From the NCBI RefSeq assembly GCF_947490415.1, contig NZ_CANLGX010000005.1:167964-231963 (forward strand): a DNA stretch of 64,000 bases. Direction: 5' to 3'. The notes beneath the pieces are model-generated. The model was not told the DNA's origin and searched no databases. It saw only the letters and a list, made by a program, of their open reading frames with translations. A program made the translations under genes and the position numbers. Below, piece by piece: positions 1 through 7,365 of this stretch. The first letter of the stretch is position 1; each line of letters begins with the position of its first letter. The DNA comes from an uncultured Eudoraea sp. GTDB taxonomy: Bacteria > Bacteroidota > Bacteroidia > Flavobacteriales > Flavobacteriaceae.

Positions 1-1671
1 GAAAAAATAAGAAGCAGGCATGAGGTAATTTCTTATCTCCTTGAGAATGAAGGTTCACTGCAAAAACTGCAATATGGGATTAAACATATTGCTGATCTTG
101 AACGGCTGATTTCCAAAGTTGCGACCGGAAAAGTAAACCCCAGGGAAACGGTACAGCTAAAAAATTCTTTGGAAGCTATTGTTCCTATTAAGCAATTAAT
201 AACACAAAGTAAAAACAAATCATTAAGCCAAATAGGTGATCAGTTAGATACCTGTGGTCTCGTGCGTGAAAAAATAAAAAAGCTGTTACAGGAAGATGCC
301 CCTGTTAATGTTCTTAAAGGTAATGTTATTGCAAAAGGATATTCTGAAGAACTGGATGAACTAAAGGCTTTAGCTTTTACCGGAAAGGACCATCTTGATC
401 AGATGCTGAAAAGAGAAACACAACGAACCGGGATTACTTCTCTGAAAATTGCTTCTAACAATGTTTTTGGATATTATATTGAAGTGCGTAATACACATAA
501 GGATAAGGTGCCTGAAGAATGGATACGCAAGCAAACCCTGGTAAACGCAGAACGCTATATTACAGAAGAACTTAAGGAATACGAATCCAAGATATTGGGG
601 GCTGAGGAACGTATTTTAAGCCTTGAACAGCAATTGTTCTCCCAATTGATTGTATGGCTGCAGGAATATATTTTACCTGTACAAAAAAATGCTTATCAGA
701 TTGCTAAACTCGATTGCCTTTGTGGTTTTACGCAATTAGCCATGGAAAATAACTATGTGGCTCCATCTTTAAATGACAGTACGGAAATATCTATTAAAAA
801 TGGCCGGCATCCTGTAATAGAAAAGCAACTCCCTTTAGGCGAATCATATATTCCCAATGATGTTGTTTTAAACAGGGAATCACAGCAAATTATTATGATT
901 ACCGGGCCAAATATGAGTGGTAAATCGGCTATATTAAGACAAACTGCACTTATTGTTTTGCTGGCACAAATGGGAAGTTTTGTTCCTGCCGAAGCAGCTC
1001 AGATAGGCTATGTTGACAAGATTTTTACACGGGTTGGTGCCAGTGATAATATTTCTCTGGGTGAATCTACCTTTATGGTTGAAATGAATGAAACAGCATC
1101 CATTCTCAACAATCTTTCTGAAAGGAGTTTGATACTACTAGATGAAATTGGCAGGGGTACCAGCACCTATGACGGTATTTCTATTGCGTGGGCTATTTCC
1201 GAATACCTGCATGAACATCCGGCCAGGGCCAAAACCTTATTTGCGACCCACTATCATGAACTGAATGAAATGGCCGCGACCTTTGAGCGGATAAAGAATT
1301 ATAATGTAGCTGTTAAAGAGCTTAAGGACACGGTCTTGTTTTTAAGAAAACTTGTACCGGGGGGAAGCGCACACAGTTTTGGTATCTATGTGGCTAAAAT
1401 GGCAGGGATGCCGCAGCAGGTTATCCACAAAGCCGAAAAGATCTTAAAAAAACTGGAGAAATCCCATAGTAGTGAAGAGCTCACCGATAATTTACAAGCG
1501 GTACAAAATGAAATGCAACTCAGTTTTTTTAACCTCGATGATCCCTTACTGGAGCGAATTAAGGAAGAACTATTGCATTTAGATATCAATACTTTAACCC
1601 CCGTTGAAGCTTTGATGAAGCTTAATGAAATTAAGCGGATGCTCAACAAAAATAAAAAAGCCTCTTCCTGA
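1..1671 (+). CDS. mutS: DNA mismatch repair protein MutS, 5'-truncated by window edge
   Basis: MutS binds mismatched DNA and uses ATP to recruit MutL in post-replicative repair. The frame is open from base 1, so the N-terminal mismatch-binding domain lies outside the window. What remains is the lever/clamp region (the ERL...PRE...SL pattern of domain III near codons 39-55), followed by the ABC-type ATPase. The Walker A GPNMSGKS is near bases 904-927, the Walker B/signature [14 protein letters not shown] near 1135-1176, and the FATHYHEL histidine switch near 1240-1263. The C-terminal tail is a short helix-rich dimerisation segment ending in a lysine-rich end. No start codon should be assigned inside the window: the TTG at 169 is internal to a conserved segment. 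Downstream are a tRNA promoter and two tRNAs. Identification is firm. Confidence 0.97.
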   Translation, partial: EKIRSRHEVISYLLENEGSLQKLQYGIKHIADLERLISKVATGKVNPRETVQLKNSLEAIVPIKQLITQSKNKSLSQIGDQLDTCGLVREKIKKLLQEDAPVNVLKGNVIAKGYSEELDELKALAFTGKDHLDQMLKRETQRTGITSLKIASNNVFGYYIEVRNTHKDKVPEEWIRKQTLVNAERYITEELKEYESKILGAEERILSLEQQLFSQLIVWLQEYILPVQKNAYQIAKLDCLCGFTQLAMENNYVAPSLNDSTEISIKNGRHPVIEKQLPLGESYIPNDVVLNRESQQIIMITGPNMSGKSAILRQTALIVLLAQMGSFVPAEAAQIGYVDKIFTRVGASDNISLGESTFMVEMNETASILNNLSERSLILLDEIGRGTSTYDGISIAWAISEYLHEHPARAKTLFATHYHELNEMAATFERIKNYNVAVKELKDTVLFLRKLVPGGSAHSFGIYVAKMAGMPQQVIHKAEKILKKLEKSHSSEELTDNLQAVQNEMQLSFFNLDDPLLERIKEELLHLDINTLTPVEALMKLNEIKRMLNKNKKASS

Positions 1672-1772
1672 TTTAAACGTGCTTATAAGTCCATTCCTGA
1701 ACTACCAATTTCCGGTTTAAAATAAATTCATCCCAAATGGTCATTAACCTGATTCTTTTTAAATAAAAGTTC

Positions 1773-1802
1773 TTTGCTTTTTATAGAATTGTATTAAATT
1801 TG
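1773..1802 (+). promoter_or_regulatory. Bacteroidota-type promoter of the tRNA-Gly/tRNA-Leu unit
   Basis: TTTG at 1773-1776 and TAAATTTG at 1795-1802 are separated by 18 nt. This matches the known Bacteroidota primary-sigma consensus (-33 TTTG, -7 TAnnTTTG). It lies about 130 bases before tRNA-Gly and just before the degenerate tRNA copy, so the original first tRNA of the unit may be the degenerate one. Confidence 0.7.
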
Positions 1803-1843
1803 CGTCCGCGTCCATTTTTGGGATGCGACGTTCTTTAAAAAAC

Positions 1844-1891
1844 GCGAAAATAGCTTCCCGATAGTTATCGGGAGATGAGCGCCACATTGCC
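1844..1891 (+). pseudogene. degenerate 5' half of a tRNA-Gly, D-arm replaced by a palindrome
   Basis: GCGAAAATAGCT (1844-1855) repeats the first 12 bases of the intact tRNA-Gly at 1936. GAGCGCCAC and TTGCC follow, as in the real D-stem and anticodon region. The D-loop segment between them is replaced by a palindromic insert, and the 3' half is not recognisable. The 5' flank (TTC then an A-run then CGCG) also resembles the flank of the intact copy. This points to a duplicated tRNA-Gly that lost function. Confidence 0.7.
1856..1873. repeat. 18-bp palindromic intergenic repeat
   Basis: TCCCGATA and TATCGGGA form perfect 8-bp arms around a GT loop. The element sits where the D-loop of the degenerate tRNA-Gly copy should be. 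Short palindromes of this type are common intergenic repeats in this phylum, from memory; no second copy was noticed in the window. Confidence 0.6.
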
Positions 1892-1935
1892 TTAGTAATT
1901 AGCACTCGATCTTTTAAAGCCTATTTTCTAAAAAC

Positions 1936-2008
1936 GCGAAAATAGCTCAGTTGGTAGAGCGCCACCTTGCCAAGGTGGAGGTCGCGGGTTCGAATCCCGT
2001 TTTTCGCT
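1936..2008 (+). tRNA. tRNA-Gly (anticodon GCC)
   Basis: The acceptor GCGAAAA (1936-1942) pairs with TTTTCGC (2001-2007), with discriminator T2008. The anticodon loop TTGCCAA sits between CCACC and GGTGG and gives GCC. The T-arm is GCGGG-TTCGAAT-CCCGT. All four arms fold. CCA is not encoded. Confidence 0.97.
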
Positions 2009-2063
2009 CAAAGAAAGCTCCACGTGCTGCCCGTGTTTAGGCAGCCGCTACCAAGGTAGTTAG

Positions 2064-2147
2064 GCTCGAGTGGTGGAATTGGTAGACACGTTGGACTTAA
2101 AATCCAATGGCCATTAGGCCGTGCGGGTTCAAGTCCCGCCTCGAGTA
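2064..2147 (+). tRNA. tRNA-Leu (anticodon TAA), integration target of the element
   Basis: The acceptor GCTCGAG (2064-2070) pairs with CTCGAGT (2140-2146), with discriminator A2147. The anticodon stem-loop TTGGA-CTTAAAA-TCCAA gives TAA. There is a long class II variable arm, and the T-arm is GCGGG-TTCAAGT-CCCGC. The last 14 bases are repeated at 27541, marking this gene as the attachment site of the element to its right. The gene remains intact. Confidence 0.97.
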
Positions 2148-2150
2148 CTT
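2134..2150 (+). other. left attachment repeat (attL core)
   Basis: TCCCGCCTCGAGTACTT is identical to 27541-27557. It covers the T-arm and acceptor 3' end of tRNA-Leu plus three bases. Confidence 0.85.
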
Positions 2151-2151
2151 T

Positions 2152-2186
2152 TAACCCTCTTAATCATTTGATTTAGAGGGTTTTTA
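2152..2186 (+). terminator. intrinsic terminator after tRNA-Leu
   Basis: ACCCTCT at about 2154-2160 pairs with AGAGGGT at 2175-2181 across an AT-rich loop, followed by a T-run. A near-identical hairpin lies just after the right attachment repeat (27558-27594). The element therefore supplies a replacement terminator when it integrates. Confidence 0.8.
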
Positions 2187-2510
2187 ATTTCTATCTAGCC
2201 AACTATTAGACAACAAATCTATAATTATTAAAAAATACCCCCTTGATTAAGTCTCAAGAGATTATAGTTTTGAATCCTGTCGAGGTCACTTAATAGAAAC
2301 GTAACCAATTAAATGTTAATAGGTTTCGTTTTCTTCCTTTGAATAAAAGCCCATATTTAGTCCAAAATATTTCTTTAAGGTGAATTAGGTTGTTTTATTT
2401 ACCTTTAGTCATCTTATATAAGTCTGAGTCAATAAATCAAAGGTCAACCTATTACTTTTTATGATTCTATTCTAACACTCAGATCTCAATAAGCATTATA
2501 AAACAATATT
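2187..2510. other. non-coding left end of the element
   Basis: No gene was seen. The stretch holds the left arm-type site (2195-2214), a segment at 2262-2290 resembling a degenerate tRNA 3' end (GAATCCTGT then CGAGGTC), and a hairpin at 2297-2331 (AAACGTAACC with GGTTTCGTTT, one mismatch) followed by a T-rich run that could act as a terminator. The rest is AT-rich leader to the AbiH gene. Confidence 0.5.
2195..2214 (+). promoter_or_regulatory. putative integrase arm-type site, left end
   Basis: A 20-bp segment beginning CTAGCCAAC matches 27406-27425 at 17 of 20 positions in the same orientation. Its internal half repeat (TAGCCAAC, TTAGACAAC) has the form expected for arm-type binding sites of a tyrosine recombinase. 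This is inferred from position and repetition. Confidence 0.5.
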
Positions 2511-3596
2511 ATGAATAGGGTGGTAATCATTGGCAATGGATATGATTTGTCTCTTGGACTAAAATCATCCTATAAATCGTTTTTAATGTGGTACTTGCAT
2601 TTAAAAGTGATTCCGGGAATCCGTTATATGCCGAAACCTTATGATGACAACCTTATTCGCCTAACAGATAATAATGGTCCATTCCCCAAAGAAGAATTTG
2701 ACCAAACCGATTTAAAAAATTGTCTTAAACAAATACTCGAAGTAGATACAAAACATTCAAGGAGTAGCGTCTCGCCACTTCTTGATAAGTGTATCAATAA
2801 TGGGCAAGAAAATTGGGTAGATATAGAACAAACATATTATGATTTGCTATGTAACTATTCAGTTAAAAAAGTAAAGACCGATCAGGATGTTGATATGGTT
2901 AATGTGAAGAATCTAAATCGAAGTTTGAAACAGATAAGAATCTTCCTTATCGAATATTTGATCCAGATTCAAAAAGAAATAGATTCGTCGATCTTTCCTA
3001 TTAAATGGCAAAAACTAAAAGCCCCATTTGAAACTTCTGAGGTTCGTAGCAAGAGATTAGAAAAAATTGAAACAACTAAATTAGAAAATCTTTTAATTTT
3101 AAACTTCAATTATACCTCTACGCTTACTCCCTTGATGTTACTCTTTAAAAAGCAACGTATAGAAGCAGAATTAATAAATATACATGGAAACATAGAAAAA
3201 CCTGATGGGCCAATAATATTTGGATATGGCGATGAAACTATTCAAAGTTATTTGGAACTCGAAAACTTAAATATAAATGAATGTCTAAAAAACATCAAGT
3301 CTTTTAAATATTTGGAATCACAGAACTACCAACGCTTAATGAATTTTATTGATATAAAGCATTTCGATGTATTAGTGGTTGGACATTCCTGTGGTATTTC
3401 AGATAGAGTCTTACTTAAAAGTATATTTGAACATTCCCATTGCATATTTATAAAACCTTTCATATATCAAAAAATGGATGGAACTAGCGATTATTTCGAC
3501 AAAATAGCAGCGATTTCAAGACATTTTGAATTAAATCAAGAGATGAGAGACAAAGTAGCACAAAAAAAGTATTGTCCTGATTTCATAAAAAAGTAG
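2511..3596 (+). CDS. AbiH-family abortive infection protein
   Basis: The N-terminus VVIIGNGYDLSLGLKSSY matches the start of the AbiH family (a glycine-rich IIGNGFDL segment followed by K-T/S-S-Y). Internal LNFNYTSTL and the IHGNI...IIFGYGD segment are also family hallmarks, and 361 aa is a normal length. AbiH was described as a phage abortive-infection protein of lactococci; its molecular activity is not well established. There is no signal peptide, so it is cytoplasmic. It stands alone on the + strand near the left end of the integrated element, with an unknown cluster on the other strand downstream. It is most likely a single-gene anti-phage cargo. Confidence 0.8.
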   Translation: MNRVVIIGNGYDLSLGLKSSYKSFLMWYLHLKVIPGIRYMPKPYDDNLIRLTDNNGPFPKEEFDQTDLKNCLKQILEVDTKHSRSSVSPLLDKCINNGQENWVDIEQTYYDLLCNYSVKKVKTDQDVDMVNVKNLNRSLKQIRIFLIEYLIQIQKEIDSSIFPIKWQKLKAPFETSEVRSKRLEKIETTKLENLLILNFNYTSTLTPLMLLFKKQRIEAELINIHGNIEKPDGPIIFGYGDETIQSYLELENLNINECLKNIKSFKYLESQNYQRLMNFIDIKHFDVLVVGHSCGISDRVLLKSIFEHSHCIFIKPFIYQKMDGTSDYFDKIAAISRHFELNQEMRDKVAQKKYCPDFIKK

Positions 3597-3858
3597 CCAT
3601 TCATATTTAATTAATTCAAGAACAATTTTCGCTTATATATTATGTTGAAAACCGCACAAACCATCCATTTTAACATTTGAATATACTTTTTTAAACTTAT
3701 AGGAATTAAGGCTAAAAAACCTAGTGGATTGCTAAAGGAATCCTAGTGATTTAAGTATGTTTTTAAGGATAATACTTTTAAATAGTTAGCGTAATACGTT
3801 TTAATAATTATCTTCAATAATCAATCTACTGTTTCATTAGATGGACAAGTTTTACAAC

Positions 3859-4287
3859 TCAGTGGGGAGGTTTCTCATACTTGTCCCTAAATTTTGAAAT
3901 CTCCCCTAGGGCTTCTGATTTTATCTTTTTAAGACTGTCTTGTAGTATTTTTTCTATCCAATCATAAACTTGTTTTTTATACACAGTGTCAACCTCGTTA
4001 TCGTTCTCTCCCAAAATTTGAAGTGAATCATTATGAACGAGAGAAAATGCTATTAAATCACAGATATTTCCTACTCGAAGTATGCTTTTAACACCAAATT
4101 GATAAGCGTAACCCTTTACCCAGTCATTAATATAATCAACTTTGCCTCTATCGTTAAATGGGCGGTCAAGTTCACTCATTTTGCTTTTGAGGATAACCAT
4201 TGCAATATTTTTTGGAGTATGTTCAAAGTTTTCAGATATAGACCATAGTCTTTGGTTGTTGCTATTAAAAAGTTTTATTTTTTGCAT
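3859..4287 (-). CDS. hypothetical protein
   Basis: Not recognised. The start chosen is the Met of MQKIKLFNSNN (4287), because the upstream in-frame extension is hydrophobic and unlike the rest; an alternative start lies at 4335. The protein is about 142 aa, soluble, charged and mainly helical by appearance, with W/Y-rich segments (YINDWVKGYAYQFG, VYDWIEKIL) and a C-terminus ending in prolines and histidine. It is the first of three minus-strand genes of unknown function between AbiH and the restriction-modification region. It lacks the upstream motif shared by the other two. Confidence 0.55.
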   Translation of the reverse strand: MQKIKLFNSNNQRLWSISENFEHTPKNIAMVILKSKMSELDRPFNDRGKVDYINDWVKGYAYQFGVKSILRVGNICDLIAFSLVHNDSLQILGENDNEVDTVYKKQVYDWIEKILQDSLKKIKSEALGEISKFRDKYEKPPH

Positions 4288-4414
4288 GATGTTTGAATCT
4301 ATGACCCAAGTTATTAAAGATAGAATTTTTAACATTTAAACAAAACTACACCTTAACAGAAAGCGTTAAGTATTCCTAAAAGGTCATTTCCCGATAATTG
4401 TTTTAATATAAAAA

Positions 4415-4801
4415 TCACCATACATAAAGATCTCCCATACGTCTAATTTCTGATGGTGATCTTCCATGGATCATCATTGCGTCATTTAAGACATTAAGAT
4501 AACGATGAAATTCTTTGACTTGAGAATCTGTAAAGTGATGAAGACAATATCCCGCAAGATGTCGCCTAAGCCTTTCTTTTGTAAAATCCCTTGAGATACG
4601 GCTAATTCCAGTAGATAATCTTACTATTTCCTGTGCTTCATCTAGGCTAATTCTGTTATTCAGAATGTACAGTAGTTCATTAGCGGCTGCATTAATGTCC
4701 TTGTCTCCTTTTGGAAATCTTGATTCCAACAAATTCTTTAAAATCCTCATTGTTTTTTGTGTCCTTCTTTTTTCTGGATTAAGAAAATCAAATAGTCCCA
4801 T
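4415..4801 (-). CDS. hypothetical protein, MGLFDF N-terminus
   Basis: Not recognised. The protein is about 128 aa, basic and helix-rich, with no membrane segment. The start at 4801 is preferred because it gives MGLFDFLNPEK, resembling the MGLLDFQKQK start of the neighbouring upstream gene; Met and Leu codons just upstream (4807, 4810) are alternatives. A 29-bp motif ending 32 bases before this start is repeated before the 4866-6002 gene. The C-terminal half has an R-rich segment (SRISRDFTKERLRRHLAG) that could bind nucleic acid, but this is only an impression. It probably works with the next gene upstream. Confidence 0.6.
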   Translation of the reverse strand: MGLFDFLNPEKRRTQKTMRILKNLLESRFPKGDKDINAAANELLYILNNRISLDEAQEIVRLSTGISRISRDFTKERLRRHLAGYCLHHFTDSQVKEFHRYLNVLNDAMMIHGRSPSEIRRMGDLYVW

Positions 4802-4832
4802 GATCATCAAGTTAGGTTATTTAATAATTAAA

Positions 4833-4861
4833 TTATCAATTTTCGTTCGTATTCTGTTTGT
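4833..4861 (-). promoter_or_regulatory. shared upstream motif, copy 1
   Basis: On the + strand it reads TTATCAA, six variable bases, then TTCGTATTCTGTTTGT. The same arrangement with identical spacing occurs at 6031-6059. It lies just before the start of the 4415-4801 gene and is probably a common promoter or operator. Confidence 0.6.
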
Positions 4862-4865
4862 ACAA

Positions 4866-6002
4866 TTACTCAATATTCTTGACATATTTTTTAGCAAAAC
4901 CTGGAATATTTGAAGTATTATAATAGCTACTGTATTTTTCCCAACACGACAATGTTTTTAAATGATCAATAACTTTTTCATAAGTATAATCATGATCATA
5001 CTCAAATATTGAAGATTGATACTTACCCCGTTTGAACTTAACTCTTATGACCAATCCCTTTCCATAATCTTTCTCTGAAATCTTATAATGGGAAAGAATT
5101 GTACTAGCAATTGATCTATGATCATTATTACTGCTACCAAACTCAACTGATGTTGTTGGTTGTTTAGTCGTCTTGACTTTCTTTACAACTAATCGCTGAT
5201 TTGATAGTTTTGACGAAAATTTAATTAACATGTCTTGCCCTATGTTTATTATCTTAATCTTATTCCCTGCTGCTTCAAGAAACTCAATAAACTTCTCTTT
5301 CTGAATCGATGTTTTATAATACTCTTGGTAAAGAATTTTTTTAACCAGATTTAGGAATATATAATCTTCTCCAAAATCTGAACTCATTTCATATTTCCTA
5401 GGTGAAGGAAAGGGAAAATGATTCATTGGAGATAATAATCTTATCATTCTTGAATCTATCGATAATTCTTCAAGTGATTCGCCACGGGGTGCGCACTCAA
5501 GAATGTGACAGTGCTTTAAACCAGAAGAAGAAAATAAATTTTCTCGAGAATTTTTCCCATATCTAAAATGATCATTGGAATACTTTTTTTCTTCAGATTT
5601 AAGTGCAAATGCAATTGGAAAAGACTTGTTCTCCTCATAAGAAGAGAAATCACTGATTTTCTCCTCAAAACATTCCATATAAAACCATAGAGCAGGCTCA
5701 TTATCTGTGACGGTAAAGGTTCTATCCCATTCGTTATAAATATTTCCACGATGGGGGTAAGATTTAAACTTTCTGATATAACGGACTTTATTTACATCAT
5801 TCAAGTAGCTGTACAACGATTCAGTAAACGAAATAATATCATCTACTTTTGGCAATGAGGGAATAATTATTTCTTTAATATAATCTGAAGCAGTTCCTGA
5901 ATAAGTTGTTTGATCGAAACTTTGCACTACGTTCATAGACGCATTTCTAATTTTTCTGTCCATTTGAATTATTTTTTGCTTTTGAAAATCAAGTAACCCC
6001 AT
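4866..6002 (-). CDS. hypothetical protein, MGLLDF N-terminus
   Basis: Not recognised. The protein is 378 aa and soluble. The N-terminal 30 residues look like a charged helix; a middle region contains ECAPRGESLEEL and a proline-rich FPFPSPRKYE stretch; the C-terminal third is lysine-rich and beta-like (GLVIRVKFKRGKYQSSIFEYDHDYTYEKVIDHL). There is no obvious nuclease, ATPase or HTH motif. It shares the MGLxDF N-terminus and a 29-bp upstream motif with the 128-aa gene that follows it on the same strand. That suggests co-regulation, with each gene having its own promoter. The location in defence cargo suggests a two-component defence or toxin-type unit, but no activity can be read from the sequence. 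Confidence 0.6.
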   Translation of the reverse strand: MGLLDFQKQKIIQMDRKIRNASMNVVQSFDQTTYSGTASDYIKEIIIPSLPKVDDIISFTESLYSYLNDVNKVRYIRKFKSYPHRGNIYNEWDRTFTVTDNEPALWFYMECFEEKISDFSSYEENKSFPIAFALKSEEKKYSNDHFRYGKNSRENLFSSSGLKHCHILECAPRGESLEELSIDSRMIRLLSPMNHFPFPSPRKYEMSSDFGEDYIFLNLVKKILYQEYYKTSIQKEKFIEFLEAAGNKIKIINIGQDMLIKFSSKLSNQRLVVKKVKTTKQPTTSVEFGSSNNDHRSIASTILSHYKISEKDYGKGLVIRVKFKRGKYQSSIFEYDHDYTYEKVIDHLKTLSCWEKYSSYYNTSNIPGFAKKYVKNIE

Positions 6003-6030
6003 GATAATATAAATATTAATTAAAACTATA

Positions 6031-6059
6031 TTATCAAAAGGATTTCGTATTCTGTTTGT
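6031..6059 (-). promoter_or_regulatory. shared upstream motif, copy 2
   Basis: TTATCAA, six bases, then TTCGTATTCTGTTTGT, identical outside the spacer to 4833-4861. It starts 29 bases before the ATG of the 4866-6002 gene. At 16 + 7 identical bases with fixed spacing, chance is unlikely. Confidence 0.6.
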
Positions 6060-6236
6060 TTTTTTTGACTCTCTTTTAGCAAATTATACCTGTTTGAAAT
6101 AAAATAATTGCATTTTGATATTGATTAGTAATAATTATATAAAATATTGCTAACACATTTATATTAATATCATGTGTTTCCTTTCAGCGTTTTTCCTTTT
6201 TGAACCCTCATTACAGAAAAATTTTACACACAAAAT

Positions 6237-6263
6237 TAAAGGCCCCTAATAAGGGTCTTTATT
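6237..6263 (-). terminator. putative terminator hairpin
   Basis: AAAGGCCCC and GGGTCTTT form an imperfect stem around an AATAA-type loop, directly downstream of the broken minus-strand gene at 6286-6522. A T-rich run follows on the minus strand. Confidence 0.45.
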
Positions 6264-6285
6264 TTAAGTGGGTTGGGCGGTTAAA

Positions 6286-6522
6286 TTAAAACTCCTTAGG
6301 AACATTGCTATACCGATCCAGACTATCTCCTTCTTTGAATGTTCCCTTGCCTATTATCTCATCCTTTTCTATATCCCATAGTACCTCAACAAAGAACATA
6401 TTCAAAGCATAAAGGACATATTTAGAATTACCTTCAATAACTAAATCTAGGAACTTGCCTTTGGCAAATACCGTGTCGTACTACTCATCTTCTGAAAGCA
6501 TTTTGTATTCGTAGAGTGTCAT
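6286..6522 (-). pseudogene. small conserved protein gene with nonsense mutation
   Basis: From ATG at 6522 the frame reads MTLYEYKMLSEDE, then TAG (6481-6483), then continues in frame for a further 64 codons to TAA at 6286, ending in NVPKEF. The related piece at 29502-29588 has CAG (Gln) at the TAG codon, so one base change created the stop. The second half is closely similar to the 27667-27860 piece (IEGNSKYVLY...FFVEV.WDIE.DEIIGKG). The family is not recognised by function. The full product would be 78 aa, soluble and acidic. Confidence 0.75.
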
Positions 6523-6612
6523 AGACCTAAATTAAGTATGTTGAGAGCAACTATAATGCAGGATTAAGATGATTTAATACTATTTATATCTATGTTTATG
6601 TCAAATAGAGCC

Positions 6613-6840
6613 TTATGGAAGGAGTGCCTCAAGGCTATCCCTAAGAGCAGTCAGTTTGATGATGATAGGATGATGGCTGTCAGCAGCATTATCACTTATT
6701 ATCCCTATCTCCCTATCTAGGTCAGTTATCATAGTCTCTACGCTGTCAATTTTGGCTTGAGACATTTCTGGTGACTTCTTAACTACTTCTCCACAACTAA
6801 TAAGGAGAATCAGAATGGATAATATTGCTGTTGCTTTCAT
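6613..6840 (-). CDS. small lipoprotein
   Basis: This 75-aa protein has an N-terminal hydrophobic stretch followed by the lipobox LISC (Cys about residue 16), giving a mature peptide of about 60 residues. The mature part looks like a single amphipathic helix (SQAKIDSVETMITDLDREIG). It would be anchored in a membrane by lipidation. There is no family assignment. It stands alone between the broken 78-codon gene and the degenerate DUF2779 fragment. Confidence 0.6.
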   Translation of the reverse strand: MKATAILSILILLISCGEVVKKSPEMSQAKIDSVETMITDLDREIGIISDNAADSHHPIIIKLTALRDSLEALLP

Positions 6841-7038
6841 ATTTATCAGTTGTTAGATAGTTAAGGAACGAAAGTAAGATATTACTTAATAAAAGCACCT
6901 AACATTTATCCCCATTTCAAGCATGCTTATTTAAGGACTGAAAAATGAATTTGAGTCTTATAAGGAAGAAGGGAATAGCTTCCCTGATTAGGCCCAAATT
7001 GGGATATTTTTCCAAATCTTAGTTATCTTTATATATCA

Positions 7039-7238
7039 ATGACAAAATATATCCTTTCCAAATCAACCTTTATATTAGAGGTCTTCAGTGCGAAAAGACC
7101 TTATATTTATGCAAAAATCACTACAATTTAAAAGACGAGACATCGGCTCATTTTAAAGATATTTTTGATAAGGGCAACACCGTGGGACTTTTGGCTCAAG
7201 ATTTATTCAATTGCGAAAAAATTGATAACATTGCCTAA
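7039..7238 (+). pseudogene. frameshifted N-terminal fragment of a DUF2779-type protein
   Basis: From ATG at 7039 the frame begins MTKYILSKSTFI. A 2-base AT duplication near 7071-7075 then moves the reading to a frame giving RGLQCEKTLYLCKN, NLKDETSAHFKDIFDKG and TVGLLAQDLF before TAA at 7236. This series (LSKSxFIRGLQCEKSLYLYKN...GxxVGxLAQxLFP) is the N-terminus of DUF2779 proteins, a PD-(D/E)xK-like family often found near defence genes. Only about 65 codons remain of a protein normally several hundred residues long. It is a decayed remnant directly upstream of the restriction-modification pair. Confidence 0.75.
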
Positions 7239-7365
7239 CAAGAACGATAAACGTGCTGCTATCGCATCACAATTTTATAAACAAACCCTTGAAATTCATT
7301 CTAAATATGATTTAAACATAAACACATACTATCTTTGTGAAACGATAATAGAATAAATAGGATTT

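Noticed and set aside
7165..7356. 63-codon frame between the DUF2779 remnant and the methyltransferase
   Set aside because: It starts only at TTG, overlaps the remnant in another frame and has no recognisable content apart from a possible C-terminal fragment (RAAIASQFYKQTLEIHSKYD); it was not strong enough to list.
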